Shown here: positions 43,385-52,121 of the stretch, piece after piece
Layout: every line of letters begins with the position of its first letter
Numbering within the stretch: position 1 is the first letter of the stretch
DNA from: Chitinophaga vietnamensis
GTDB taxonomy: Bacteria; Bacteroidota; Bacteroidia; Chitinophagales; Chitinophagaceae
Length of the DNA: 64,000 bases
Direction of reading: 5' to 3'
NCBI RefSeq assembly: GCF_902167635.1
Contig: NZ_CABHMS010000010.1
Coordinates: 124,001 to 188,000 of the forward strand
The notes under the pieces: model-generated
Told to the model about the DNA's origin: nothing
Database searches by the model: none
What the model saw: the letters and a program-made list of their open reading frames with translations, nothing else
Translations under genes and position numbers: made by a program

Positions 43385-43388
43385 TACA

Positions 43389-45818
43389 CTATTCCGTACG
43401 CAGGCATTTTACCGGGTTGGCTGCTGCCGCCTTCAATGCCTGGTAGCCGGTGGCCGCGAGGGCCAGCAACAATGCGCCAATGCCTGCTGCTGCAAACAGC
43501 TGCCAGCTCATCTGCGTGTGATAGGCAAAATGTTGCAGCCATTGCTGCATAGCGAAATAGGCGAGCGGTCCTGCCATCACAAAGGCCAGCAACACCAGCC
43601 GGATAAAATTACCCGATAGCTGCCCGGCGATGTGCATCGTAGTAGCGCCCAGCGTTTTCCGGATACCGATTTCCCTGGTGCGTTGCTGTACATCGAAAGT
43701 AGCGAGGCCGAAGAGGCCTAATACAGAGATCAGGATGGCGATGAGCGTGAAGTAATTCAATATGCTGAAGGTGCGTTGTTCCGCATTATAGTTACGCTGG
43801 AAATCATCGCTCAGAAAAGTATATTCAAAGGGTTCGCCCGGCAGTTGCGCTTTCCACTTGCTTTCCAGCGCAGCAATGGTTTGCCGCATATCGGCGGTAT
43901 TGGCATGTACCACGATGTAACTGTAAGCAGTACTGGCATTCAACAGGAAGGCATAGGGGGCAATTGGTTTGCGCAGGTCTTCAAAATGAAAATCTTTCAC
44001 CACGCCGGTGATCTCATACACCCGTAATTTTCCCTGGAAATTAAAATGGAGCTGTTGGCCAACAGCTTTGCTGAGCGGCACGCCGAACTTCCGCAGGGTG
44101 GCTTCATTCACCACCAGGCGGTTGCTGGTATCACTGCTGCCTGCCCGGAAGAAGCGGCCTGCAGCCAGTTTGAAGTCCATAGACTCGAGGAAGCCGGGCG
44201 CTACCCAATTCACATTTACCTGTTGAATATCGTTCACGGTTTGATCGGCACGGTAAAGGCTAAACGTAGTGGGGTTAGGTATGCCTGGATAGAACGTAGT
44301 GCCGGCGGCGCTTTTCACCTGGCTGTTATGCATGAAATTTTCGCAAAGAACCGTATAGGCATGTTGTGCGGCATTGCTGCGCAGCGGTATCACGATCTGT
44401 TGCTCCTGTTCAAATCCCAGGGGTTGTTTGCGCAGGAAATCCAGCTGATGGCGTACCGTGAGGGTAGCCAGTATCAATGTGCAGGCGATCACAAACTGGA
44501 ACACTACCAGTCCTTTACGCAAGGCAATGGCGGGAATGCTGTTGTTGAAGCGGCCTTTGAGCGTATCGAGCGGTTTGAAGGCGGCCAGGTAGAAGGCGGG
44601 ATAGCTGCCTGCCACAAAACCGGTGACCAGCGCCAGCCCGATGAAAGCGGCCGCGAGATAGGGGAGCGACGGCAGGAGACTGTTCATATCTTTTCCGCTA
44701 AGACGGCTGAAAAGCGGCAGTAGCAAGGCCGTGAGGCCAGCGGCCAGCAGCAGTGCAAAGAAAGTAAGGATAAAGGATTCGCCGAGGAACTGACGGATCA
44801 GCTCCTGTTTACGTGCGCCCAGCGCTTTTCGTATACCCACTTCCGTTGCCCTCCGAATAGAGCGTGCGGTGGAGAGATTCATGAAGTTCACACAGCCGAT
44901 CACGAGTATGAACAAAGCGATAGAAGCCATGATATAAAGATAGGAGCGGCTGCTCACGGCGGTTACGATCGTATTGAGACCGTCATAAAGATGCAGATCT
45001 GTAACCGGCACGAGGAAGATCCTTTTGCTGAAGCCCGCCTGCTGCAAATCCTTGCCTGCCACGTCTTTCATGAATACTGCCAGCTTGCGGTCCACCAATT
45101 TTGGATCAGCGCCGGGTTGCAGGCGCACATAGGTATAGAACATATTGTTGGTGGCGAAAGATGTGGACGTACGGAGGAAATCGCCCAGCCATCCTGCATT
45201 GAGCGGCAGGAAGAAATGCGCGTCGATATGTGAGTGATAGCTTTCATCGCGCACCACCCCCGTGACTTTGAAAGCGCTGTTACCGCCAAGGGTGATCACC
45301 TGGTTGAGCGCTGCATTTTCGCCAAACAGTTTTTTGGCGAGGATATCGGTGATCACAATGGAATTGGTTTCCTGCAAGGCATGTGTGCTGTCGCCTTCCA
45401 GGAAATGATAGCTGAACAACTGGAAGAAGGAGGGATCGGCCTGGCAGCCTCTTGTTTCGTAAAAGGCGCGTGGCGCTTGTCCTGCGGGCTGTACCTGCAA
45501 CAGCGTTTTATCTTCCGTCACAAAAAGGCGTGCGCTCTGTTGCACTTCCGGCAAGGCGTTGCTGAGAGCCGGCCCGTAAGATGCCGAGAGCATCGGATAT
45601 TCTTCTTTAGCGCCGGAAGCGATCATCGCTTCGCTGTTCACCAGGTACAGGCTGGCGGCATGTTGCTGGTGCTGGTCGTACGATAGTTCGCTGCGGACAT
45701 ACAGCGCCAGTAAAATACAGGCAGTAAGACCTGCTGCCAGTCCGCATATATTGATCAATGAAAAGGCCGGACTTTTAAGCAGGTTACGTATGGCTATTTT
45801 AATGTAGTTACCTGACAT
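43389..45818 (-). CDS. MacB/FtsX-type ABC transporter permease
   Basis: An 809-residue permease of the type frequent in Bacteroidota: two fused modules, each with a MacB periplasmic core and FtsX helices. Helix 1 is in FSLINICGLAAGLTACILLALY. The FtsX domain repeats near residues 290-420 (SIRRATEVGIRKALGARKQELIRQF) and again near the C-terminus (QQRTREIGIRKTLGATTMHI). No ATPase gene is adjacent, so the partner must be encoded elsewhere. The ATG at 45818 is preferred to 45857. It is divergent from the lanthipeptide cluster, so a link to self-protection is possible but unproven. Confidence 0.9.
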   Translation of the reverse strand: MSGNYIKIAIRNLLKSPAFSLINICGLAAGLTACILLALYVRSELSYDQHQQHAASLYLVNSEAMIASGAKEEYPMLSASYGPALSNALPEVQQSARLFVTEDKTLLQVQPAGQAPRAFYETRGCQADPSFFQLFSYHFLEGDSTHALQETNSIVITDILAKKLFGENAALNQVITLGGNSAFKVTGVVRDESYHSHIDAHFFLPLNAGWLGDFLRTSTSFATNNMFYTYVRLQPGADPKLVDRKLAVFMKDVAGKDLQQAGFSKRIFLVPVTDLHLYDGLNTIVTAVSSRSYLYIMASIALFILVIGCVNFMNLSTARSIRRATEVGIRKALGARKQELIRQFLGESFILTFFALLLAAGLTALLLPLFSRLSGKDMNSLLPSLPYLAAAFIGLALVTGFVAGSYPAFYLAAFKPLDTLKGRFNNSIPAIALRKGLVVFQFVIACTLILATLTVRHQLDFLRKQPLGFEQEQQIVIPLRSNAAQHAYTVLCENFMHNSQVKSAAGTTFYPGIPNPTTFSLYRADQTVNDIQQVNVNWVAPGFLESMDFKLAAGRFFRAGSSDTSNRLVVNEATLRKFGVPLSKAVGQQLHFNFQGKLRVYEITGVVKDFHFEDLRKPIAPYAFLLNASTAYSYIVVHANTADMRQTIAALESKWKAQLPGEPFEYTFLSDDFQRNYNAEQRTFSILNYFTLIAILISVLGLFGLATFDVQQRTREIGIRKTLGATTMHIAGQLSGNFIRLVLLAFVMAGPLAYFAMQQWLQHFAYHTQMSWQLFAAAGIGALLLALAATGYQALKAAAANPVKCLRTE

Positions 45819-45965
45819 GAGCAATGATTTAGAAGTGGCTGCCAGGAGGAGCGCCAAAGGGATGCCATAATCCAGCGATCAATACGGGCGGGCTTTTCAC
45901 GGGTTGCTGCGATCGCCAAACGTCCGCTTTTGATACGTATCTGTCCGAAGGCGGACAATCGGCAA

Positions 45966-46152
45966 GGGGCGCCAAAAACAATTTTTTTTTTTTAATAAAA
46001 TACTTATCTTCAAAATAACAAATACTCAATATAACCCTTGTGCTATGAAACGATGTGTCAGTGAGGGCCAGCGCTGGCTTTTCCCGACGATCGACGGCAC
46101 AGTTACAACGATAATGGTTACCTCCTTTTAATTTAACCCGTAAACCCTCATT
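45966..46152 (+). promoter_or_regulatory. Upstream region and long leader of the lanthipeptide cluster
   Basis: The stretch begins with an A/T-rich block (45976-46020, with a run of T and then TACTTATCTTC) that probably holds the promoter. The region 46045-46131 includes a 28-codon open frame without recognisable similarity. GCCAGCGCTGGC at 46067-46078, followed by TTTT, could form a small attenuator. No certain TAnnTTTG box was found. The part 45819-45965 would serve the divergent permease gene. Confidence 0.35.
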
Positions 46153-46353
46153 ATGAAAAAGAAAAGACTGCCTTTAGAGAAAAAGCTTTTCCTGGGAAAA
46201 GCGCACATCGCTTCTTTGAACACACAACAACAATCAGCCATAAATGGTGGCGCAGCCTTCCTTACCCGCTTTACCATTTGCACTACTACTCAAACTGCGG
46301 TAGAAACCTGTTCAACCATTCCTCCTGGTCAAGATCTATGCGTTGCCTGCTAG
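46153..46353 (+). CDS. Lanthipeptide precursor 1 (LanA)
   Basis: A 66-residue precursor. The leader (residues 1-33) has the Bacteroidota GG-leader pattern: basic MKKK start, LEKKLFLGKAHIASLN, then QQQSAINGG. The core (34-66) holds four Cys (43, 53, 63, 66) and nine Ser/Thr, including a Thr-rich TICTTTQTAVETCST. LanB would dehydrate Ser/Thr, LanC would join them to Cys, and the C39 peptidase of the exporter would cut after GG. It is separated from the other precursors by a 600-base array of repeats. Confidence 0.88.
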   Translation: MKKKRLPLEKKLFLGKAHIASLNTQQQSAINGGAAFLTRFTICTTTQTAVETCSTIPPGQDLCVAC

Positions 46354-46368
46354 GCGCATCCATATAAC

Positions 46369-46982
46369 GCTACCAATATAGCGCTCCTCCGGAGCGTACG
46401 GGTAGATTGCATTGTATGGCTACCAATTAACGCTCCTCCGGAGCGATGTACGGGTAGATTGCATTGCACGGCTACCAATATAACGCTCCTCCGGAGCGAT
46501 GTACGGGTAGATTGCATTGTATGGCTACCAATATTGCGCTCCTCCGGAGCGATGTATGGGTAGACCACATTGTATGGATACCAATATTGCGGTCCTGCGG
46601 AGATGTATGGGTAGATTGCATTGTATGGCTACCAATATAACGCTCCTGCGGAGCGTACGGGTAGATTGCATCGCAGGGCTACCAATATTGCGCTCCTTCG
46701 GAGCGATGTAGGGTAGACCACATTGTATGGATACCAATATTGCGCTCCGGAGGAGCGATGTATGGGTAGATTGCGTTGTATGGCTACCAATATAACGCTC
46801 CTCCGGAGCGATGTACGGGTAGATTGCATTGTATGGCTACCAATATAGCGCTCCTCCGGAGCGATGAACAGGTAGATCGCACAATATGTATCCCCGCCAT
46901 GCGCCCCGCAGGGGCGGCATATTGGTAGCTCAAATGATATACCTACGCTTCCTGCGCCCCGTAGGGGCGCCATATTGGTAGC
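46369..46982. repeat. Tandem array of about ten hairpin repeats plus two inverted units
   Basis: About ten direct copies of a 50-53-base unit follow each other without spacers. Each starts GCTACCAATAT, carries a small hairpin CGCTCCTCCGGAGCG, and ends GGGTAGATTGCATTGTATG, with scattered changes. The last 120 bases hold two GCGCCCCGTAGGGGCG-type palindromes ending ATATTGGTAGC, the reverse of the unit border. These palindromes match those at 22155-22262. Open frames on the minus strand here are repeat artefacts. It is not a CRISPR array because there are no unique spacers. Confidence 0.92.
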
Positions 46983-47095
46983 CGCCATATGGGCAACATG
47001 AAACCGGCTATTATTTTTATTTCTTAACCCAGACCCGCTTTATCCCCGCTGTCACACCAGCCAGAGGGAAAGGTATGTCTATTAAAACCCAGTTT

Positions 47096-47269
47096 ATGAA
47101 AAAGAAAAAAGTATCCCTCAGCAAAAAACTCGTGCTGAAAAAAGAAGCCATTGTTAACCTGAACGCACAGGAACAAGCCAAAATCAATGGCGGCGCGCCT
47201 ATCACCTGGTGGAGCGCTTGCTGTGTTGAAACTGATGAGGTGACCTGCCCTGCTGGCTGTCACAGATAA
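47096..47269 (+). CDS. Lanthipeptide precursor 2 (LanA)
   Basis: A 57-residue precursor with the shared leader (MKKKK, LSKKLVLKKEAIVNLN, AKINGG, ending at residue 33). The 24-residue core has exactly four Cys (42, 43, 51, 55) and four Ser/Thr (37, 40, 46, 50). This balance would allow all Cys to enter rings. The core is paralogous to precursor 3 with the pattern P-x-T-x-W-S-x-C-C-V-x-T-x-E-x-T-C-P-x-x-C-x-R. The ATG at 47096 fits the other leaders; the frame from 47075 adds seven non-conserved residues. Confidence 0.9.
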   Translation: MKKKKVSLSKKLVLKKEAIVNLNAQEQAKINGGAPITWWSACCVETDEVTCPAGCHR

Positions 47270-47301
47270 GTTCTCCCATTATTCACCTTCATTCCACCCA
47301 C

Positions 47302-47484
47302 ATGAAAAAGAAAAAGCCTTTACTCAGCAAGAAACTCCTGCTGAAAAAAGATGCCATCGCTAACCTGAATGAAGCGCAACAAGCCAGCATCGCTGGTGGT
47401 ATGCCTGTTACCACCTGGAGCGTCTGCTGCGTAAAAACCAATGAGGCTACCTGCCCCGATGACTGCGTAAGAACTCACTTTTAA
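47302..47484 (+). CDS. Lanthipeptide precursor 3 (LanA)
   Basis: A 60-residue precursor with the same 33-residue leader type (MKKKKPLLSKKLLLKKDAIA, then ASIAGG). The 27-residue core carries four Cys at 42, 43, 51 and 55, the same positions as in precursor 2, and six Ser/Thr. It is clearly a tandem duplicate of precursor 2, diverged at about half of core positions. It lies 32 bases downstream of precursor 2 and 10 bases upstream of precursor 4. Confidence 0.9.
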   Translation: MKKKKPLLSKKLLLKKDAIANLNEAQQASIAGGMPVTTWSVCCVKTNEATCPDDCVRTHF

Positions 47485-47494
47485 AACACCATTT

Positions 47495-47692
47495 ATGAAA
47501 AAGAAAAAAATTGACCTCAGCAAAAAACTGCTGTTGAACAAATCAACAGTGGCTTCCTTGAACACCGACCAACAGCAGCAATTGCTGGGTGGTTTCGGCG
47601 TATCTGTGCTCTGTACAGACGACACCCGTCAGATCTCCAGCTGCCGCGCTACCAGCCCTGGCACTGGCCGTCCCTGCTGCCAGATACCTTGA
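47495..47692 (+). CDS. Lanthipeptide precursor 4 (LanA)
   Basis: A 65-residue precursor. The leader (1-33) again matches (MKKKKIDLSKKLLLNKSTVA, ending QQQLLGG). The 32-residue core has four Cys (40, 50, 61, 62) and eight Ser/Thr, with a different arrangement: VSVLCTDDTRQISSCRATS, then RPCCQIP. Here the double Cys is near the C-terminus instead of the middle. So the cluster makes at least three different product scaffolds. A hairpin (47717-47749) separates it from lanC. Confidence 0.9.
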   Translation: MKKKKIDLSKKLLLNKSTVASLNTDQQQQLLGGFGVSVLCTDDTRQISSCRATSPGTGRPCCQIP

Positions 47693-47716
47693 TAGCACCG
47701 GACTGTTTATTTTTTT

Positions 47717-47749
47717 ACAACCGGGAAGATGTCCTGTTTTCCCGGTTGT
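47717..47749 (+). promoter_or_regulatory. Stem-loop between precursor genes and biosynthetic genes
   Basis: ACAACCGGGAA (47717-47727) pairs with TTCCCGGTTGT (47739-47749), an 11-bp stem with an 11-base loop. No strong U-run follows. It may act as a partial terminator or RNA-processing barrier, giving more precursor than enzyme mRNA, as is known in other lanthipeptide operons. Confidence 0.5.
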
Positions 47750-47770
47750 ATATCATCAACCTCCTGGCAA

Positions 47771-48976
47771 ATGAATCCTGTTCCATTACCGCTGCAACAA
47801 CTTTATCACGACCTGGTCCAGCTGCTCCGCGAAGAGCGTTTTGATGCGGACTACGCCAACAGCCTCTTTAAAGGGCCCTGGGGAGCGCTCCTGTTTATGT
47901 TCTACTATGAGCAGTATGCCGATCCTACGGCAGATAATGCCACCGCCCTGCTGGAAAAGATATACGAGCAATACTCGATCGAGGAAGATAGCAGCTATGC
48001 CTTCTGTTCCGGCCATACCGGCCCTTTCTGGCTGTTGGATCATCTCAACAGGCATGGGTTCCTGGAGATGGATATGCAATACCTCGCGGATGATTTCGTG
48101 ACAGCTACGATTGTACAAAGCCGTGATCATCTCGATCATCTCAATTTCGATTTCCTGCATGGCAGCTCCGGCATGTGCAATTTCCTGCTGCATTACAGTG
48201 CCCGCCCCGATGTAGCGGCACACTTGCAGGAGTTTGTAAATGCGATGATGCTCCACAGCAAAATGACCGCCCACGGCCGCAGTCTGCCGCTCTTCTATAC
48301 GCATGAAAAGCCGGTGGGCACTTTCGTGGATGCTTTCAGTCTGGCTCATGGTTCCTGCTCCATCCTCATTATACTGGCAAAGATCTACCAGGCGGGCATC
48401 GCGCAGGAGCAATGCCGGCAACTGCTGCTCGAAAGTTTTCCTTTCATCCTCCATCATAAAAATACACCGGCGGAAGGCAGCTTCCAGGCGCTGTTTCCAG
48501 CCATACTGGACGGTCATTCGATCAACAGTCGTCTTTCATGGTGCTATGGTGATCTCAACGTAGCGCTGGCGCTCTGGCGTTGTGGCCAGGCTATCAACAT
48601 GCCTGCCTGGCAGGAAGAAGCCAAAGCGATCATGCATTATAATATTTGCCGCAATACGGATGAAGCGGCAGGTATCCTCGATAATTGTATCTGTCATGGT
48701 TCTGGCGGCATCGCCGCCTTTTACCGGAAGTTCTGGTTCGAGACGGGAGATATTGCTTTCTACCACTGCGCCAGCCACTGGCAGCGGCAAGCGGTGGAGA
48801 AAATTTCTTTTGATGAAGAAGGCCGCAAACACGGCATCAAAGTATGGCAGGGAAAAGACAAACAATGGGACTATGCCTGGGACCTGCTGGATGGCGGGGC
48901 CGGCGTGGGATTGTCGATGTTGTCGCACCTGCATGATACGCCACTGGCCTGGGATGAATGTTTCTTGTTGTCATAA
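47771..48976 (+). CDS. lanC: LanC-like lanthionine cyclase
   Basis: A 401-residue alpha/alpha-barrel cyclase that adds Cys thiols to dehydrated Ser/Thr to form (methyl)lanthionine rings. The zinc ligands are present: Cys 258 in LSWCYGDLNVA and Cys 308/His 309 in NCICHGSGGIAAFY. Earlier family repeats include FLHGSSGMCNFLLHY and FSLAHGSCSILIILAKIY. The ATG at 47771 is preferred to 47729, which would cover the stem-loop. It is followed 13 bases later by lanB. Confidence 0.94.
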   Translation: MNPVPLPLQQLYHDLVQLLREERFDADYANSLFKGPWGALLFMFYYEQYADPTADNATALLEKIYEQYSIEEDSSYAFCSGHTGPFWLLDHLNRHGFLEMDMQYLADDFVTATIVQSRDHLDHLNFDFLHGSSGMCNFLLHYSARPDVAAHLQEFVNAMMLHSKMTAHGRSLPLFYTHEKPVGTFVDAFSLAHGSCSILIILAKIYQAGIAQEQCRQLLLESFPFILHHKNTPAEGSFQALFPAILDGHSINSRLSWCYGDLNVALALWRCGQAINMPAWQEEAKAIMHYNICRNTDEAAGILDNCICHGSGGIAAFYRKFWFETGDIAFYHCASHWQRQAVEKISFDEEGRKHGIKVWQGKDKQWDYAWDLLDGGAGVGLSMLSHLHDTPLAWDECFLLS

Positions 48977-48989
48977 AAAATAATTGAAA

Positions 48990-51900
48990 ATGGCACTTTC
49001 GCATAAAGGGTTTTTCCTGTTGAGAACTCCGCTATACCCTGTAACCCGCTACAGGGAGGTGTTACAGGACAGCCTGTCTGAGCTGGCCGCCGCACATCCG
49101 CTGTTCCTGTATGCGCTGTGCATTGCTTCCAAAGACCTGCTGCGGGAACTGGAACGCGCCATCGCCGATCCTGCGGCGTTTAACCAGAAGAAGCTCGATA
49201 AATTACGCCGCTCTCTTTATAAATATTGGGTACGCGCCTGCACGCGCAGCACGCCCTACGGCATTTTCGCCGGATGCACCACCGGCGCCATCGCCGGCAA
49301 CACAGTGATACAATTGCAAGATATTACCGCCGCACATCAGCATGTGCGACTGGACATGGATTATTTCACCAAAATCTGCGACCACATACAGCAACTCCCG
49401 GAAGTGAAGCCGGTACTGCGTTACAGCCCGAACAACAGCATATACCCGGCGGGCAACAAATACCGTTATGCAGAATATACTATTCAGCATAACTACCGCA
49501 AGTACCTGCTTACTTCCGTGGAGGACTCTGTATTTATGGAGAAGATATTAGGGGAAACCCGCGCGGGATCAACTGTAGCGGAGATCGTTCAAATGATATT
49601 GTCGGAAGATGATACCATCGCGCAGGAAGAGGCGGAAGCTTTTGTGGAAGAACTGATACAATCACAATTGCTGATACCGGATATTTCACCGCAGATCACA
49701 GGCCCCGATCAGCTACAGGCGCTGATCAGCCGTTTGTCGTCGGTGGCAGAGGCGGAGGTCCTGTACCAGTCTTTATGCGGCCTGCAGCAATTGTTGCGCC
49801 AGCAAGACTTTGCGCGCACGCGGCTCAATAGCATCCAGCAAATGTGCGAAACGCTTTTTCCTTTGGAAGCGCCGAAAGACCTGCTGCAGGTAGATCTTTT
49901 TAAAACGGCCCATACCTGCACCCTGAGCGAAAAACTCGTGAGCGATATTACCACGCAGGTGAACCGTTTGTTATCTATCTGCCACGGCTATACGAAATCA
50001 CAATCGGAGATGAGCAACTTTGCGGCCCGTTTCCGTGAGCAATATGAATCGCGGGAGATGCCGCTCAGCTTTGTGCTGGACGCGGAAACCGGCATCGGCT
50101 ATGGCGGCGCTACGGAACAAACGGTACATACGCCTTTCGTGGAAGACGTGTCCAATGGCCCCGCTACAGAAAACGCGACGGTGAGCTGGTCTGCCCTGCA
50201 ACAGTTATGCCTGGATAAATACGAAACATTCCTGAAGGAAGGAGGAGGTACGGTGTACATCACCGATGAAGACCTTCAAAAACTGGGCGACCCGGAAACG
50301 GTGAACATGGCCAACAGCTGCTATCTCTTTGGTACGGTGCTGGCCGCATCTGCGGAGGCGGCAGATAATGGCGACTACCAGTTTGCGATGCAGTCGATGG
50401 GCGGCCCTTCCGCCGCCAACCTGCTCGGCCGCTTCTGTAGCGGCGATCCCGTGTTGGCCGCCAAACTGGCTGCCACACTGGAAGAGGAGGCTGCTGCGCA
50501 TCCCGATGCCATACTCGCGGAGGTAGTGCATTATCCTGAAGCGCGTGCCGCCAATGTATTGATCAGGCCCGCTTTGCGGCCTTATGAAATACCGTATATC
50601 AGCGTGCCTGCCGCCACGGCAGATCATCAGATACCGGTATCCGACCTGCTGGTGAGCGTGCGGGGCAATGATGTGATCCTCCGCAGCAAAAGGCTCAACA
50701 AGCGCGTGATGCCGCGCCTCAGCTCTGCGCATAATTACAGTTTCAATAGCCTGCCGGTGTATAAGTTCCTCTGCGATCTGCAACATCAGTCGGTGGTATC
50801 GCATCTGTCCTGGGACTGGGGCGTGCTGGCTTCCCGGCAGCGATTGCCGCGTGTAGTGTATAAAAATATTATCCTCGCCAGGGCAGGATGGACGCTTACT
50901 TTTAAAGAGGTAGAGCAGCTGGGAGAAGCAGAGGCCGCACTACTGTCCTTTTTCACGGAATACCGTTCACGGCATGCCATGCCGGCGCTGGTATTGCTGG
51001 CAGAAGCAGATAATGAACTACTGATCGATCTCACACAACCCGCGTCTATACAGGTGTTGATGGAACATCTGCGGAGTAAAGGCCATGCAAAGCTGAAAGA
51101 ATTTATCAATGGCGAAACAGAAGGCCTGGTGCGCGATGCGCAAAACAACGTATATGCGCACGAGTTATTACTGCCGCTCACCTGCATGCCTGCTGCCGCC
51201 AAAACGGCTACGATGGCTGCTCCGCGGCGCATGATCCTGGATGGACCCATGCGTTCTTTTACGCCCGGCAGCGAATGGCTATTTGTAAAGATCTATTGTG
51301 GATTTAAAACTGGAGAAGAATTGCTGGCCGGTTATTTTGCCGCGCAGCTTCCGGAATGGCAGGAGGATGGCCTCTTTGAGCAGTTTTTCTTTCTGCGCTT
51401 CGGCGATCCGCAGCCGCATATCCGCATCCGTTTTCTGAACAGCGCGCATCCGGCGAACAATGATGTGATACTGCACCGCATCGCCGCCGCCATGCAGCCT
51501 TTCATTGCGTCGGGGCAGGTGAGCAAGGTGCAATGCGATACTTACGTAAGGGAGATAGAAAGATATGGCGCGGAGACCATAATGTATTGCGAGCAATTGT
51601 TCATGGCCGACAGCCAGGCGGTATTGGGCATCATCAGCATGCTGGATGGCGCCGAGGGCGAGGCCTTCCGCTGGAAACTGGCCCTGCGCGGCGCGGGCAT
51701 GCTGCTGGAAGATTTCGGGCTGAGCATCTCCGAACGCAAAAACCTGCTGGCCGCGCTGCGGGAGAGCTTCATCACCGAATTTGGCGGCGCTAAATTGCAG
51801 CACAAAGCACTCAACGATAAATACCGCAAGCATCAGCAGGAGATACAATCATTTATGCAGGCAGCGGATGATGAGAAGAACGAGATCACAGAAGCAATTG

Positions 51901-52121
51901 AAATGTTCCAGGCGAGAAGCGCCGTGACGGCACCTTTGGCGGAGAAGATACAATCGCTTTGCAGAGATGAAAACCGCTATCGCGATATCGTAGCCAGTCA
52001 TCTTCATATGTTCCTCAACCGCATCTTCGTGGCTAAACAACGCAAGCACGAACTGGTCATTTACTTCTTCCTCGAAAAATACTATTTGTCACAACTGGCC
52101 ATGGCCGCTACTATACGATGA
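48990..52121 (+). CDS. lanB: Full-length LanB lantibiotic dehydratase
   Basis: A 1043-residue class I dehydratase. It uses glutamyl-tRNA to glutamylate Ser/Thr of the precursor and then eliminates glutamate. The N-terminal glutamylation domain shows the signature RSTPYGIFAG at residues 86-95 and runs to about 730. The C-terminal elimination (SpaB_C-type) domain begins near 750 (PGSEWLFVKIYCGF, then FFLRFGDPQPHIRIRF). Both domains are in one chain, unlike the split dehydratase reported for pinensins of Chitinophaga pinensis. The ATG at 48990 follows lanC by 13 bases, and the stop overlaps lanT by 4. Confidence 0.95.
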   Translation: MALSHKGFFLLRTPLYPVTRYREVLQDSLSELAAAHPLFLYALCIASKDLLRELERAIADPAAFNQKKLDKLRRSLYKYWVRACTRSTPYGIFAGCTTGAIAGNTVIQLQDITAAHQHVRLDMDYFTKICDHIQQLPEVKPVLRYSPNNSIYPAGNKYRYAEYTIQHNYRKYLLTSVEDSVFMEKILGETRAGSTVAEIVQMILSEDDTIAQEEAEAFVEELIQSQLLIPDISPQITGPDQLQALISRLSSVAEAEVLYQSLCGLQQLLRQQDFARTRLNSIQQMCETLFPLEAPKDLLQVDLFKTAHTCTLSEKLVSDITTQVNRLLSICHGYTKSQSEMSNFAARFREQYESREMPLSFVLDAETGIGYGGATEQTVHTPFVEDVSNGPATENATVSWSALQQLCLDKYETFLKEGGGTVYITDEDLQKLGDPETVNMANSCYLFGTVLAASAEAADNGDYQFAMQSMGGPSAANLLGRFCSGDPVLAAKLAATLEEEAAAHPDAILAEVVHYPEARAANVLIRPALRPYEIPYISVPAATADHQIPVSDLLVSVRGNDVILRSKRLNKRVMPRLSSAHNYSFNSLPVYKFLCDLQHQSVVSHLSWDWGVLASRQRLPRVVYKNIILARAGWTLTFKEVEQLGEAEAALLSFFTEYRSRHAMPALVLLAEADNELLIDLTQPASIQVLMEHLRSKGHAKLKEFINGETEGLVRDAQNNVYAHELLLPLTCMPAAAKTATMAAPRRMILDGPMRSFTPGSEWLFVKIYCGFKTGEELLAGYFAAQLPEWQEDGLFEQFFFLRFGDPQPHIRIRFLNSAHPANNDVILHRIAAAMQPFIASGQVSKVQCDTYVREIERYGAETIMYCEQLFMADSQAVLGIISMLDGAEGEAFRWKLALRGAGMLLEDFGLSISERKNLLAALRESFITEFGGAKLQHKALNDKYRKHQQEIQSFMQAADDEKNEITEAIEMFQARSAVTAPLAEKIQSLCRDENRYRDIVASHLHMFLNRIFVAKQRKHELVIYFFLEKYYLSQLAMAATIR

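Noticed and set aside
43389-45818. LanFEG-type immunity transporter for the lanthipeptide cluster
   Set aside because: The MacB/FtsX-type fused permease is a generic Bacteroidota type, lies on the opposite strand and has no ATPase partner beside it; a role in immunity cannot be claimed.
46045-46131. 28-codon open frame in the lanthipeptide leader region
   Set aside because: There is no similarity to the precursor leaders and no other coding evidence; kept only as part of the regulatory region.
46369-46982. Possible CRISPR array
   Set aside because: The repeats are about 50 bases and directly adjacent without unique spacers, each contains a hairpin, and no cas gene is in the window.
46350-46988. 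Minus-strand open frames with repeated peptide texts in the hairpin array
   Set aside because: They arise from the tandem DNA repeat and have no protein-like composition, signal or conserved start.
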